Shown one piece after another: positions 44,926 through 53,326 of a DNA stretch of 56,621 bases. The translations under genes and the position numbers were made by a program. The stretch lies in assembly GCA_040223615.1 (NCBI GenBank), contig JAVKFY010000045.1:1-56621 (forward strand). The letters are read 5' to 3'. The notes beneath the pieces were generated by a model, which had not been told where the DNA came from, did no database searches, and saw only the letters and a program-made list of their open reading frames with translations. Numbering within the stretch: the first letter of the stretch is position 1; each line of letters starts with the position of its first letter. This DNA is from JAVKFY01 sp040223615 (GTDB taxonomy: Bacteria > Pseudomonadota > Alphaproteobacteria > GCA-2731375).

Positions 44926-45672
44926 GTGGCGGTGTCCTGGCTGCTTCCCTATCTCGACTGGAACCTGGCGGTGGCGGCGGTTGTCGCGACCATCGCCGGG
45001 TTGATGCGTGGTTTCGCCGGTTTCGGCTCGGCGATGATGATGGCGCCCGTCTTCGCGCTGCTGTTCGGGCCGACGGCGATGATCGGCATCGTCACCGGCA
45101 TCGAGATGATCGTCACCGTGCAGCTCATTCCGCAGGCGATGCGACAGTGCGAGTGGCGCTTCGTCGGGCCGCTGTCGGTGGCGGCGGTGCTGTTCCTGCC
45201 GCTGGGCGGCTGGTTGCTGGTCTCCATCGACGCCGACCTGCTGACCAAGATCGTCGCCTCGATCGTGCTGATCTTCGTCCTCGTGCTGGTGTCGGGCTGG
45301 CGCTATCAGGGGCCGAAGAAGCTGCCGATCACGCTGGGGCTGGGCGCGGTCAGCGGCACCATGGTGGCGACCACCTCGGTCGGCGGCCCGCCGGTGCTGA
45401 TCTACATGCTGGCCGGCAGCGACAGCCCGAGCGCGGTGCGGGCCAACATCATCGTCTATTTCGCGGTGATCACCGCGTTCCTGCTGCTGCAGCTCTGGTA
45501 CCAGGGCCTGCTCGACGAGGGCACGGCGGTGCGATGCGCGCTGCTGGCGCCGCCGATGCTGCTGGCGGCGCTGGTCGGCGCGCGCAGCTTTCGCGCCTCG
45601 TCGGAAAAGCTCTACCGCTGGATCGCCTTCGCGTTCCTGTTCTGCGTCGCGATGATCGGGTTGTTCGGGTAG
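44926..45672 (+). CDS. TauE/SafE family sulfite/organosulfur exporter-like permease
   Basis: A 248-residue membrane protein with about eight helices and the two family repeats: AGLMRGFAGFGSAMMMAPVFALLFGP near the N-terminus and LGLGAVSGTMVATTSVGGPPVLIYMLA in the second half. Members move sulfite, sulfoacetate or related anions across the inner membrane; the substrate here is unknown. GTG 44926 follows an AGGG by 7 bases and places the first helix close to the N-terminus; ATG 44872 is an alternative that adds 18 residues. Confidence 0.83.
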   Translation: MAVSWLLPYLDWNLAVAAVVATIAGLMRGFAGFGSAMMMAPVFALLFGPTAMIGIVTGIEMIVTVQLIPQAMRQCEWRFVGPLSVAAVLFLPLGGWLLVSIDADLLTKIVASIVLIFVLVLVSGWRYQGPKKLPITLGLGAVSGTMVATTSVGGPPVLIYMLAGSDSPSAVRANIIVYFAVITAFLLLQLWYQGLLDEGTAVRCALLAPPMLLAALVGARSFRASSEKLYRWIAFAFLFCVAMIGLFG

Positions 45673-45678
45673 CGCGCG

Positions 45679-45834
45679 TCAGAAATCGACGCAGCGGCCG
45701 CCGCGCTCCCAGTCGCCGTAACGGGTCGGCTCCGGTCCCTTCGGGCCGCCGAACTCCTTGGATTTCTTGCCCGGCTTGGCGGGGGTGTCCGGCGTCTCGT
45801 CCTTGGCAGCGGCGGGCTTGGTGTCGTCGGCCAT
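45679..45834 (-). CDS. DUF1674/SdhAF4 succinate dehydrogenase assembly factor
   Basis: A 51-residue protein. The N-terminal half is Lys/Pro/Ala/Asp-rich and likely unstructured; the C-terminus is the DUF1674 signature GPEPTRYGDWERGGRCVDF. The homologue in mitochondria, SDHAF4, helps flavinated SdhA join SdhB. No sdh genes are in this window, so it is physically separated from its presumed target. ATG 45834 gives the usual family length; the longer open frame from 45885 adds an atypical segment. Confidence 0.87.
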   Translation of the reverse strand: MADDTKPAAAKDETPDTPAKPGKKSKEFGGPKGPEPTRYGDWERGGRCVDF

Positions 45835-45950
45835 CCGGAGGCTCCCGTGGGTTTTCCGTACCGGCGCGGCTGGCAACCGCGCCACAGCCTCCTAAATAAC
45901 CGCTTGGTCCCCTGGATGCCAGGGCGGCAAAGGGAGATAGTGAAGAGACC

Positions 45951-46874
45951 ATGGCAATCGTGAACCTGCTACGGACGGGCGTGCTGCTGGCGGCGCTGGC
46001 CGGGCTATTCATGGCCGTGGGCTGGCTGCTGGGCGGCACCACCGGCATGCTGGTCGCGCTCGCCGTCGCGGCGGCGATGAACCTGTTCGCGTTCTGGAAT
46101 GCGGACTCGATGGTCCTGCGGATGTACGGCGCGCGCGAGATCGACGCGGGCGCGGCGCCGGAACTCTATGGGCTGGTGCAGCAACTGGCGCGGCAGGCCG
46201 GCCTGCCGATGCCGCGTGTCTACCTGATCGAGACGGCGCAGCCGAATGCCTTCGCCACCGGCCGCAACCCGGACAACGCCGCCGTCGCGGTGACGCGCGG
46301 GCTGCTGAACATGATGAGCCGCGAAGAACTGGCCGGCGTGATGGCGCACGAACTGGCCCACGTTCGGAATAGAGATACGCTGATCATGACCGTGACCGCG
46401 ACGATCGCCGGCGCCATCGGCATGCTGGCCAGCTTCGCGCTGTTCTTCGGCGGCAATCGCGACAACCCGGCAGGCCTGATCGGCACCATCGCATTGATGG
46501 TGCTGGCACCGCTGGCCGCCTCGCTGGTGCAGATGGCGATCAGCCGGGCGCGCGAGTATGACGCCGACCGCGCCGGGGCCGAAATCTGCGGCGACCCGCG
46601 CTGGCTGGCCTCGGCACTGGCCAAGCTGGAACGCGGCGCGGCGGCGGTCGACAACCACATGGCCGAGAACAACCCGGCGACGGCGCATCTGTTCATCGTC
46701 AATCCGCTGCACGCGCATGCGGTCGACGGCCTGTTCCGCACCCATCCGCGCACCGAGGACCGGATCGCCCGGCTGATGGCCATGGCCAGCGACTTGGTCG
46801 GCGAGGTGCGCCCGGCGCGAGCCAATCCGATGTCGGTCCCGCGTAGCAAGCGTCGGGCGGGACCTTGGGGATGA
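45951..46874 (+). CDS. htpX: Zinc metalloprotease HtpX
   Basis: A 307-residue inner-membrane M48 protease for membrane protein quality control. Two N-terminal helices (about 8-27 and 31-48), the zinc motif His133-Glu134-His137 in VMAHELAHVRNRDTL, the downstream SRAREYDADRAGAEICGDP with the third ligand Glu, and two further helices. NPLHAHAVDGLFRTHPRTEDRI is the typical C-terminal signature. Its last four bases overlap the rsmB start, so heat/envelope quality control is coupled to rRNA modification here. Confidence 0.95.
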   Translation: MAIVNLLRTGVLLAALAGLFMAVGWLLGGTTGMLVALAVAAAMNLFAFWNADSMVLRMYGAREIDAGAAPELYGLVQQLARQAGLPMPRVYLIETAQPNAFATGRNPDNAAVAVTRGLLNMMSREELAGVMAHELAHVRNRDTLIMTVTATIAGAIGMLASFALFFGGNRDNPAGLIGTIALMVLAPLAASLVQMAISRAREYDADRAGAEICGDPRWLASALAKLERGAAAVDNHMAENNPATAHLFIVNPLHAHAVDGLFRTHPRTEDRIARLMAMASDLVGEVRPARANPMSVPRSKRRAGPWG

Positions 46875-48166
46875 ACGCGGCGCAGACCGGCGGCGGCGGA
46901 CGGGTCGCGGCGCTGTCGCTGCTGCAACAGGTGCTGCGCGGGCGCCGCGCGCTGGACGAGGTCTGGCAGGAGGCGCTGACCCGCGACCTGGCCAGGCTGG
47001 AGCCGCGCGACCGGGCCTTCGCCCGGCTGCTGGTGGCCACCGTGCTGCGCCGGCTGGGACAGATCGACGGCTGCCTCGCCGCCTGCCTGAAGAAGCCGCT
47101 GCCGCAACTCGCGCCGATTGCGCACGACGCGTTGCGGCTGGGCGCCGCGCAGCTCTTGTTCCTGGGCACCAAGCCGCATGCGGCGGTCGACCGCACGGTG
47201 CGCCTGCTGCAGCGCCAGGGCGCGCTGGCCGGGCTGGCCAACGCGGTGCTGCGCCGGCTGGCGCGCGAGGGCGAGGCGTTGCTGGCGAAGCAGGACGAAG
47301 CCCGCGCCAACCTGCCGGGCTGGCTGTGGCAGAGCTGGGTTGCCGCCTATGGCGAGCCGGCGACACGCGCGATCGTGGCGCAGGCGCTGCGCGAGCCGCC
47401 ACTGGATCTCTCATTTGCCGGCGATCCGCGCGAGTGGATCGAGCCACTCCAGGCCGAAGCGCTGCCGACCGGCGGCCTGCGTCGCACCGCCGGTGGTCAG
47501 GTGGCCGAGTTGCCGGGCTACGACGCCGGTGCCTGGTGGGTGCAGGATGCCGCCGCGACCCTGCCGGCGCGGCTGCTGGGCGACGTCGCTGGCAAGCGCG
47601 TGCTCGACCTGTGCAGTGCGCCGGGCGGCAAGACGGCGCAGCTCGCGGCGGCCGGCGCCAAGGTCACCGCGGTCGACATCGCCGCGCCGCGCCAGGCGCT
47701 GACCGGCGCCAACCTGAAGCGACTGCGGTTCGATGCCGAACTGGTCACCGCCGACGTCACGAGCTGGCGCCCGGCCGAACTGTTCGACCTGATCCTGCTG
47801 GATGCGCCCTGTACCGCGACCGGCACGCTGCGCCGCCACCCCGACGTGATCCACCTGAAGCGGGCGAGCGACGTCGCCAAGCAGGCCGAGCTGCAAGCCG
47901 GATTGCTCGACGCGGCGGCGGCCATGCTGGCGCCGGGCGGACGGCTGGTCTACGCGGTCTGCTCGCTGCAGCCGGAGGAGGGCGCGACGCAGGTCGATTC
48001 GCTGCTGTCGCGCGCTGCCAACCTGCGCCGCGACGCGGTCGGCGCCGACGAACTGCCGGACCTGGCCGAGGCGCTGACCGAGGCCGGCGACGTGCGCGTG
48101 CTGCCCTGTCACTGGGCCGAGCGCGGCGGCCTGGATGGCTTCTACATCGCGCGTCTGACAAGATAG
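46871..48166 (+). CDS. rsmB: 16S rRNA m5C967 methyltransferase RsmB-like
   Basis: A 431-residue protein with an N-terminal NusB-like RNA-binding domain (about 10-140) and a C-terminal SAM-dependent methyltransferase domain. SAM site LDLCSAPGGKTAQLAAAG; Pro-Cys of LLDAPCTATGTLRRHPD; catalytic Cys in VYAVCSLQPEEG. The product methylates C967 of 16S rRNA. ATG 46871 overlaps the htpX stop (ATGA). It precedes rpe by 47 bases in a block common to alphaproteobacteria (rsmB-rpe-heparinase-like). Confidence 0.92.
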   Translation: MNAAQTGGGGRVAALSLLQQVLRGRRALDEVWQEALTRDLARLEPRDRAFARLLVATVLRRLGQIDGCLAACLKKPLPQLAPIAHDALRLGAAQLLFLGTKPHAAVDRTVRLLQRQGALAGLANAVLRRLAREGEALLAKQDEARANLPGWLWQSWVAAYGEPATRAIVAQALREPPLDLSFAGDPREWIEPLQAEALPTGGLRRTAGGQVAELPGYDAGAWWVQDAAATLPARLLGDVAGKRVLDLCSAPGGKTAQLAAAGAKVTAVDIAAPRQALTGANLKRLRFDAELVTADVTSWRPAELFDLILLDAPCTATGTLRRHPDVIHLKRASDVAKQAELQAGLLDAAAAMLAPGGRLVYAVCSLQPEEGATQVDSLLSRAANLRRDAVGADELPDLAEALTEAGDVRVLPCHWAERGGLDGFYIARLTR

Positions 48167-48213
48167 GGCCACCGCTTGCGCCGCCCCGGCGCAGGCTGTA
48201 CCAACGGGCGACC

Positions 48214-48879
48214 ATGAGCGCGTCCGTGAAGATCGCCCCGTCCATCCTCGCCGCCGACTTCGCCTGCCTGGGCGAGGAGGTGCGCGCCGTTGCCGCCGCC
48301 GGCGCCGACTACATCCACGTCGACGTGATGGACGGCCATTTCGTGCCCAACCTGACCATCGGGCCAAGCGTGGTGAAGGCGTTGCGGCGCTACACGGCCA
48401 AGCCGTTCGACGTGCACCTGATGATCTCGCCGATTGATCCCTACCTGCCCGATTTCGCCGAGGCCGGCGCCGACATCCTGACCGTGCACCCGGAGGCCGG
48501 CGCGCACCTGCACCGCACGCTGCAACTGGTGCGCGCGCTGGGCAAGCGGGCCGGGGTGGCGCTGAACCCGGGGACGCCGGTCGAGGCCGTGGCGCCGGTG
48601 CTCGACCTGGTCGACCTGGTGCTGGTGATGTCGGTCAACCCGGGCTTCGGCGGGCAGAAGTTCATCGCCAGTCAGCTCGACAAGATCGCCGCGCTGCGCC
48701 AGCTCATCGACGCCAGCGGCCGCGACATCGAGCTGGAGGTCGACGGCGGCGTCGACGCCAGCACCGCGCCCGACGTGATCGCCGCGGGCGCGAGCGTGCT
48801 GGTCGCCGGGACCGCGACCTTCCGGGGCGGGCGACAGGCCTACGCCGACAACATCAAGCGGCTGCGCGGCTGCTCGTGA
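48214..48879 (+). CDS. rpe: Ribulose-phosphate 3-epimerase
   Basis: A 221-residue TIM-barrel enzyme interconverting ribulose 5-phosphate and xylulose 5-phosphate. IAPSILAADFACLGEEV, YIHVDVMDGHFVPNLTIGP with metal-ligand His and catalytic Asp, FDVHLMI, MSVNPGFGGQKFI, and ELEVDGGVDASTAPDV are all present. ATG 48214 begins the family N-terminus; the same frame is open far upstream inside rsmB but is not coding there. The stop is one base before the heparinase-like start. Confidence 0.96.
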   Translation: MSASVKIAPSILAADFACLGEEVRAVAAAGADYIHVDVMDGHFVPNLTIGPSVVKALRRYTAKPFDVHLMISPIDPYLPDFAEAGADILTVHPEAGAHLHRTLQLVRALGKRAGVALNPGTPVEAVAPVLDLVDLVLVMSVNPGFGGQKFIASQLDKIAALRQLIDASGRDIELEVDGGVDASTAPDVIAAGASVLVAGTATFRGGRQAYADNIKRLRGCS

Positions 48880-48880
48880 G

Positions 48881-50536
48881 ATGACGCATCCGGCCGCGAC
48901 CGTTCGCCCGCGTTACGACGGCCCGGTGCGGCGCGCCTGGGCCCGGGTGCGCGCGTCCGGCTACGGCACGGCGCTGCACCGCTGGTTCCTGTCGGGCCGG
49001 GCACCGGACGAACTGGCGCACATGCCGAGCGCGCGCTGGCCGGGCGATCCGCAGATCGGCAACGCGCTGTTCCAGGGCCGCTTCGCGCGTGCCGGACGCA
49101 GTGCCACGGCGCCGAATCAGCCGCCCTGGCGCCTCAGACCGTCCGACCCCGCGTTCAACCGCTGGCTCAGCGGTTTCGGGTGGCTGAATCATTTCGCCGC
49201 GGTCGGCGGCAACGCGGCGGCCGGACACGCACGCCGGCTGGTGCGGTCGTGGATCGACGTGCACGACGAGTGGTCGGCCGAGGCCTGGGCACCGGCGTTG
49301 CTCGGACGACGGCTGATCGTCTGGCTGACCCATGCCGGGTTCCTGCTGGACGGCGCCGACGACGGCTTTCGGCAGGCCTTTCTGGCCTCGCTGGCGCGAC
49401 AGGCGCGGCACCTGGCGCGGGCCGCCGACGATGCCGCGCCGGGACCGGACCGGCTGACCGCGTCGGTGGCGTTGGCGCTGGCCGGGCTGAGCCTGCCGCG
49501 CGGCGAAGCGTGGCTGGCCAAGGCGCTGGATCGGCTGGGCCGCGACCTGCCGTGGCAGATCCTGGGCGACGGCGGCTACATCACCCGCGACCCGGAAGAC
49601 CTGCTGAATGTGCTCCGCGACCTGATCGACCTGCGCGACGAACTGGCCGAGTCCGGGCGCGACATTCCGCAGGCGATCTTCAACGCCATCGACCGGGCGG
49701 TGCCGATGGCGCGCGCGCTGCGCCACGGCGATGGCGGACTGGCGCTGTTCAACGGCGGCTTCGAGGGCGACCCGACGCTGATCGACCTGGTGCTGACCCG
49801 CTCCGGGGTGAAGGCCAGGTCGCTGGACGACGGTGCGCATATCGGCTTCCAGCGGCTGGGCGGCCGGCGCGCGGTGGCGATCGTCGATGCGGGCATCGCG
49901 CCGCCGGGCGATCTTGGCCGGCATGCGCACCTGGCGCCGCTGTCGTTCGAGTTCTCCGCCGGCAAGGAGCGGCTGGTGGTGAATTGCGGCAGTGGCCGGG
50001 ACCGGCTCGGCGACTGGCCGGCGGTGGCGCGGACCACGGCCGCACACTCGACGCTGGTGCTCGACGACCGCAACGCCATCGAGACCGACGCGGTGCAGCC
50101 GTCGCGCGTCGAGGTGCAGCGCAACCAGGACGAAGCCGGGGCGCAGTGGCTGGAGATGGCGCACGACGGCTATCGCACGCGATTCGGTGCGCGGCACCGG
50201 CGGCGGCTGTACCTGGATGCCGAGGGCGATGACCTGCGCGGCGAGGATTCGTTGGAGCTGGACGCACCGGAGCGTCTCGCCGGGCGCGCCGTGGCGCTGC
50301 GCTTCCACCTGCACCCCGGCGTGCAGGCCTCGCTGGTGCAGGGCGGCCAGGTGGTGCTGCTGAAGACGGCCAGCGGCAATGGCTGGCGCTTTCGCTGCGC
50401 CGGCGGCGAGCTGGCGCTGGAGGAGAGCATCTACCTGGGCCAGATCGACACCATCCGGCGCACCGAACAGATCGTGCTGCGCGTGGTCATCGACGGCGAG
50501 GCCCCGACCTTCAAGTGGGCGTTGCAGCGGGTGTAG
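48881..50536 (+). CDS. Heparinase II/III family protein
   Basis: A 551-residue protein with an N-terminal helical domain (RWFLSGRAPDELAHMPSARWPGD; FNRWLSGFGWLNHFAAVG) and a C-terminal heparinase II/III beta-sandwich (LSFEFSAGKERLVVNCGSGRD; AHSTLVLDDRNAIE, which includes a His; GEDSLELD). Members cleave uronic-acid polysaccharides, but this alphaproteobacterial version, found between rpe and purH in relatives, has no proven substrate. No signal peptide is visible, so a cytoplasmic or atypically exported protein is suggested. The next gene here is an acyl-CoA synthetase, not purH. Confidence 0.85.
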   Translation: MTHPAATVRPRYDGPVRRAWARVRASGYGTALHRWFLSGRAPDELAHMPSARWPGDPQIGNALFQGRFARAGRSATAPNQPPWRLRPSDPAFNRWLSGFGWLNHFAAVGGNAAAGHARRLVRSWIDVHDEWSAEAWAPALLGRRLIVWLTHAGFLLDGADDGFRQAFLASLARQARHLARAADDAAPGPDRLTASVALALAGLSLPRGEAWLAKALDRLGRDLPWQILGDGGYITRDPEDLLNVLRDLIDLRDELAESGRDIPQAIFNAIDRAVPMARALRHGDGGLALFNGGFEGDPTLIDLVLTRSGVKARSLDDGAHIGFQRLGGRRAVAIVDAGIAPPGDLGRHAHLAPLSFEFSAGKERLVVNCGSGRDRLGDWPAVARTTAAHSTLVLDDRNAIETDAVQPSRVEVQRNQDEAGAQWLEMAHDGYRTRFGARHRRRLYLDAEGDDLRGEDSLELDAPERLAGRAVALRFHLHPGVQASLVQGGQVVLLKTASGNGWRFRCAGGELALEESIYLGQIDTIRRTEQIVLRVVIDGEAPTFKWALQRV

Positions 50537-50563
50537 GATCGCCGCGTCTGGGAGGACACGTCG

Positions 50564-52108
50564 ATGGATCTCAACTACACGCACTTGCTGAACCGGGCGG
50601 CGCGGACGGCCGGCGACCGCGCGGCGTTGGTCGACGATACCGGCGTGATGACCTATCCGGCGTTGACGCGGCTGACCGACCGGTTCGCCAACGCGCTGCT
50701 CGCGGCCGGGTTGCGGCCGTCGGATTCCTTCGCGGTGCTGAGCCCGAACACCTCGCTGGCACTGGCCTCGCTGCTGGGCGGGCTGAAGGCCGGCGGGGCG
50801 TGGTCAAACATCAACCTGCGCAGCGCGCCGGCGATCAACGTCGACATCCTCGATCGCGGCGAGTGCAAGGCGCTGTTCATTCACAGCCAGGCGGCGCCGC
50901 TGCTCGACGAAATTCGCGCCGGCGTGACGTCGCTGCGAATCGTGGTCTGTCTCGATACCGACCTGGATGGCGTGCCTTCCCTCGCCAGCTTCTGCGAGGG
51001 CGCCTCGGAGGCGCCGTGCAACGTGGAACTGGCGGCCGACGCGGTCGGCTTTCAAGGCTCGACCGGCGGCACCACCGGGGCGCCGAAGATCACCCAGGGC
51101 GGGTCCGCCTTCCTGGCCTGGAACACGCTCGGCTTCATGGCCGACATGCCGTTCGACGCGCCGCCGGTGAACCTCGCGGTGGCGCCGATTACGCATGCCG
51201 GCGGCGTGGTGGCGATGGCGACGCTGGCGCTGGGCGGCACGGTGGTGCTGATGCCGGCGGCCGACCTCGGCCTGATCCTGAGCAACATCGAGAAGCATCG
51301 CGTGTCGTGGCTGTTCCTGCCGCCGACGTTGATCTACATGCTGATGAACCATCCCGACTGCCGCACGACGGACTTCTCCAGCCTGCGCTACCTGATGTCG
51401 GCGGCGGCGCCCTTCGCGACCGAGAAGATCGCGCAGGCGCGCGAGATGTTCGGGCCGGTAATCTGTCAGAGCTTCGGGCAGACCGAGTCCGGCTTCCCGC
51501 TGACCTTCATGTCGCCGGCGGCGATGAACCAGGCGCTGGACGAACCTGACAAGGCGCACCGGTTGCTGTCGGTTGGCCTGATGTCGGCCTCGGTTGCCGA
51601 CCTGGGCATCATGGGCGAGGACGGCAAGCTGCTGCCGCCGGGCGAGGTCGGCGAGCTGGTGGTCCGTGGGCCGACGACGATGTTTCGCTACAAGGACGAC
51701 CCCGACGCCACCGCAGCGATCCAGAATGGCGGCTGGCAGCATACCGGCGACCTCGGCTCGATCGACGCCGACGGTTTCGTCTACATCTCCGACCGCAAGC
51801 GCGACCTGATCATCTCCGGCGGGTTCAACGTGTTCCCGCTGGAGGTCGAGCAGGTCCTGGCGGCGCACCCGGCGGTGCAGGATTCCGCCGTGATCGGCGT
51901 GCCGGACGAGAAGTGGGGCGAGGCGGTGAAGGCCGTGGTCGAGCTGGCGCCCGGCCAGAATGTCGAGGCCGCCGAACTGATCCAGCTCTGCCGCGACAAG
52001 CTCGGCCCGGTAATGGCGCCGAAAAGCGTCGACTTCACCGAAACCCTGCCGCGCAGCGCCGTCGGCAAGGTGCTGAAGCGCGAGCTGCGCGACCGGTATC
52101 GCGGGTGA
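50564..52108 (+). CDS. AMP-dependent acyl-CoA synthetase/ligase
   Basis: A 514-residue ANL-superfamily enzyme activating a carboxylate to acyl-CoA through an acyl-AMP. P-loop FQGSTGGTTGAPK (about 164-176), SFGQTESGFPLTF (A5), HTGDLGSIDADGFVYISDRKRDLIISGG (A7/A8 with hinge) and PRSAVGKVLKRELR with the catalytic Lys near the C-terminus. The substrate cannot be read; the size fits medium-chain, aromatic or long-chain acids. It begins 28 bases after the heparinase-like gene and follows GGGAGGACACGTCG. Confidence 0.92.
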   Translation: MDLNYTHLLNRAARTAGDRAALVDDTGVMTYPALTRLTDRFANALLAAGLRPSDSFAVLSPNTSLALASLLGGLKAGGAWSNINLRSAPAINVDILDRGECKALFIHSQAAPLLDEIRAGVTSLRIVVCLDTDLDGVPSLASFCEGASEAPCNVELAADAVGFQGSTGGTTGAPKITQGGSAFLAWNTLGFMADMPFDAPPVNLAVAPITHAGGVVAMATLALGGTVVLMPAADLGLILSNIEKHRVSWLFLPPTLIYMLMNHPDCRTTDFSSLRYLMSAAAPFATEKIAQAREMFGPVICQSFGQTESGFPLTFMSPAAMNQALDEPDKAHRLLSVGLMSASVADLGIMGEDGKLLPPGEVGELVVRGPTTMFRYKDDPDATAAIQNGGWQHTGDLGSIDADGFVYISDRKRDLIISGGFNVFPLEVEQVLAAHPAVQDSAVIGVPDEKWGEAVKAVVELAPGQNVEAAELIQLCRDKLGPVMAPKSVDFTETLPRSAVGKVLKRELRDRYRG

Positions 52109-52180
52109 GCCGGTACGGGCGGCGGAACCAAGGCGACGTTTCGCGCGTCGCCTAAGTGGGCCCTGGCCACGAGCGAGTAT

Positions 52181-53164
52181 ATGGATACGACACCGCCGAT
52201 CCCCGACGTGATCGCCGCGGCGATGCCGGCGGTGCGCCGTCGGCCGCTGCGGAAGATGCCAAAACGGCTCTACGGCTACGTCCTGCGCACCACCAGCGGC
52301 CAGCAGATCGGACTCTGCCTGCTGACCGTGCTGTCCTTCCCGCTGACGCTCGGGCCATTGGAGTTGCAGCGCCGGATCATCGACGGCGCGATCAAGGCGG
52401 ACGACCTCGACCTGCTGCTGTTCCTGGGCGGTCTGTATTTCGCCGTGGTCGTCATGCACGGCGCGCTGAAGTTCGTGACCAACTTCTATACCGACCGCGT
52501 CGCCGAAGGCGTCACGCGCCAGCTTCGCCGGCGCATCGTGCACAACGATGCCTTCGCGTCGGAGGCCGACGAGGGGACGCGGCAGTCGATCATCGCGGCC
52601 GAGTCGGAAAAGGTCGGCGGCTTCGTCGCGGAGAGCATCGCCTTCCCGCTGCTGCAGGTCGGCGTGGTGCTGAGCGTGCTGGGCTACATGCTGGTGGTGG
52701 AACCGTTGATGGCGGCGGTGGCGATGGTCTTCGTGGTGCCGTCGGTGATCGTCGTGTGGCTGTCTCAGCCGGTGCTGAACCGGCTGTCGGGCGAGAAGAT
52801 CAGCACCACGCGCGAGCTTGCCGAAGAGGTGCTGGACACGGAGTCCGAGGACGAGGACGAGGAGGCGGACGCGCCGGCGACGAACGCGTTGACCGAGCGC
52901 ATTTACCGGCTTCGCCTGCGCTTCGCCTGGATCAAGCACGCGACCAAGGGCCTGAACAATCTGTTCGCGCGGCTCGGGCCGCTGTCGATCTTGCTGGTCG
53001 GCGGCTGGATGGTGATCGAGGGCCGCACCGAGGTCGGCACCATCGTCGCCTTCATCTCCGGCTTCGAACGGATGACCGGGCCCGGCCGCGACCTGCTGAA
53101 TTTCTATCGCCGCCTGGCGATGATGCGTGTGCAGTACCGCCTGATCACCGACGCTGGCGGCTAG
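52181..53164 (+). CDS. Stand-alone ABC exporter type-1 transmembrane domain protein
   Basis: A 327-residue membrane protein that resembles the transmembrane half of type I ABC exporters: QIGLCLLTVLSFPLTLGPLELQRRIIDGAI, FVTNFYTDRVAEGVTRQLRRRIV (coupling helix region) and a final LLVGGWMVIEGRTEVGTIVAFISGFERM. It stops where the ATP-binding domain should begin, and no ATPase gene follows; the next gene is convergent. Between TM4 and TM5 is an acidic insert, residues about 219-231 (DTESEDEDEEADA). It may pair with an ATPase elsewhere or have lost transport activity. The start ATG is 73 bases after the synthetase gene. Confidence 0.8.
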   Translation: MDTTPPIPDVIAAAMPAVRRRPLRKMPKRLYGYVLRTTSGQQIGLCLLTVLSFPLTLGPLELQRRIIDGAIKADDLDLLLFLGGLYFAVVVMHGALKFVTNFYTDRVAEGVTRQLRRRIVHNDAFASEADEGTRQSIIAAESEKVGGFVAESIAFPLLQVGVVLSVLGYMLVVEPLMAAVAMVFVVPSVIVVWLSQPVLNRLSGEKISTTRELAEEVLDTESEDEDEEADAPATNALTERIYRLRLRFAWIKHATKGLNNLFARLGPLSILLVGGWMVIEGRTEVGTIVAFISGFERMTGPGRDLLNFYRRLAMMRVQYRLITDAGG

Positions 53165-53202
53165 GTCGAACTCAACATCGCCGTAAGCAAGTGTCCGTCG
53201 TC

Positions 53203-53223
53203 ATGCCGGCCCTGAGCCGGCAT
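53203..53223. repeat. Dispersed hairpin repeat, copy 4
   Basis: ATGCCGGC-CCTGA-GCCGGCAT in the GTC...CCATG context, with the same stem length, loop size and flanks as the copy at 34348. It sits between two convergent genes, 38 bases after the ABC transmembrane gene, where it may act as a bidirectional terminator. The rest of this 162-base spacer shows no gene. Confidence 0.65.
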
Positions 53224-53326
53224 CCATGTCGATGGCGTAGGGTGTTGCGAGCACACCAACGCGCCGCAAACGACGCCATGGCCCCCGGATCAAGCGATGC
53301 TCGTGTTCGGTCGGCCTGAAGCCTGA

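Noticed and set aside
47326..48213. Extension of the rpe frame into rsmB
   Set aside because: It overlaps the methyltransferase domain of rsmB; rpe has its own start and canonical N-terminus at 48214.
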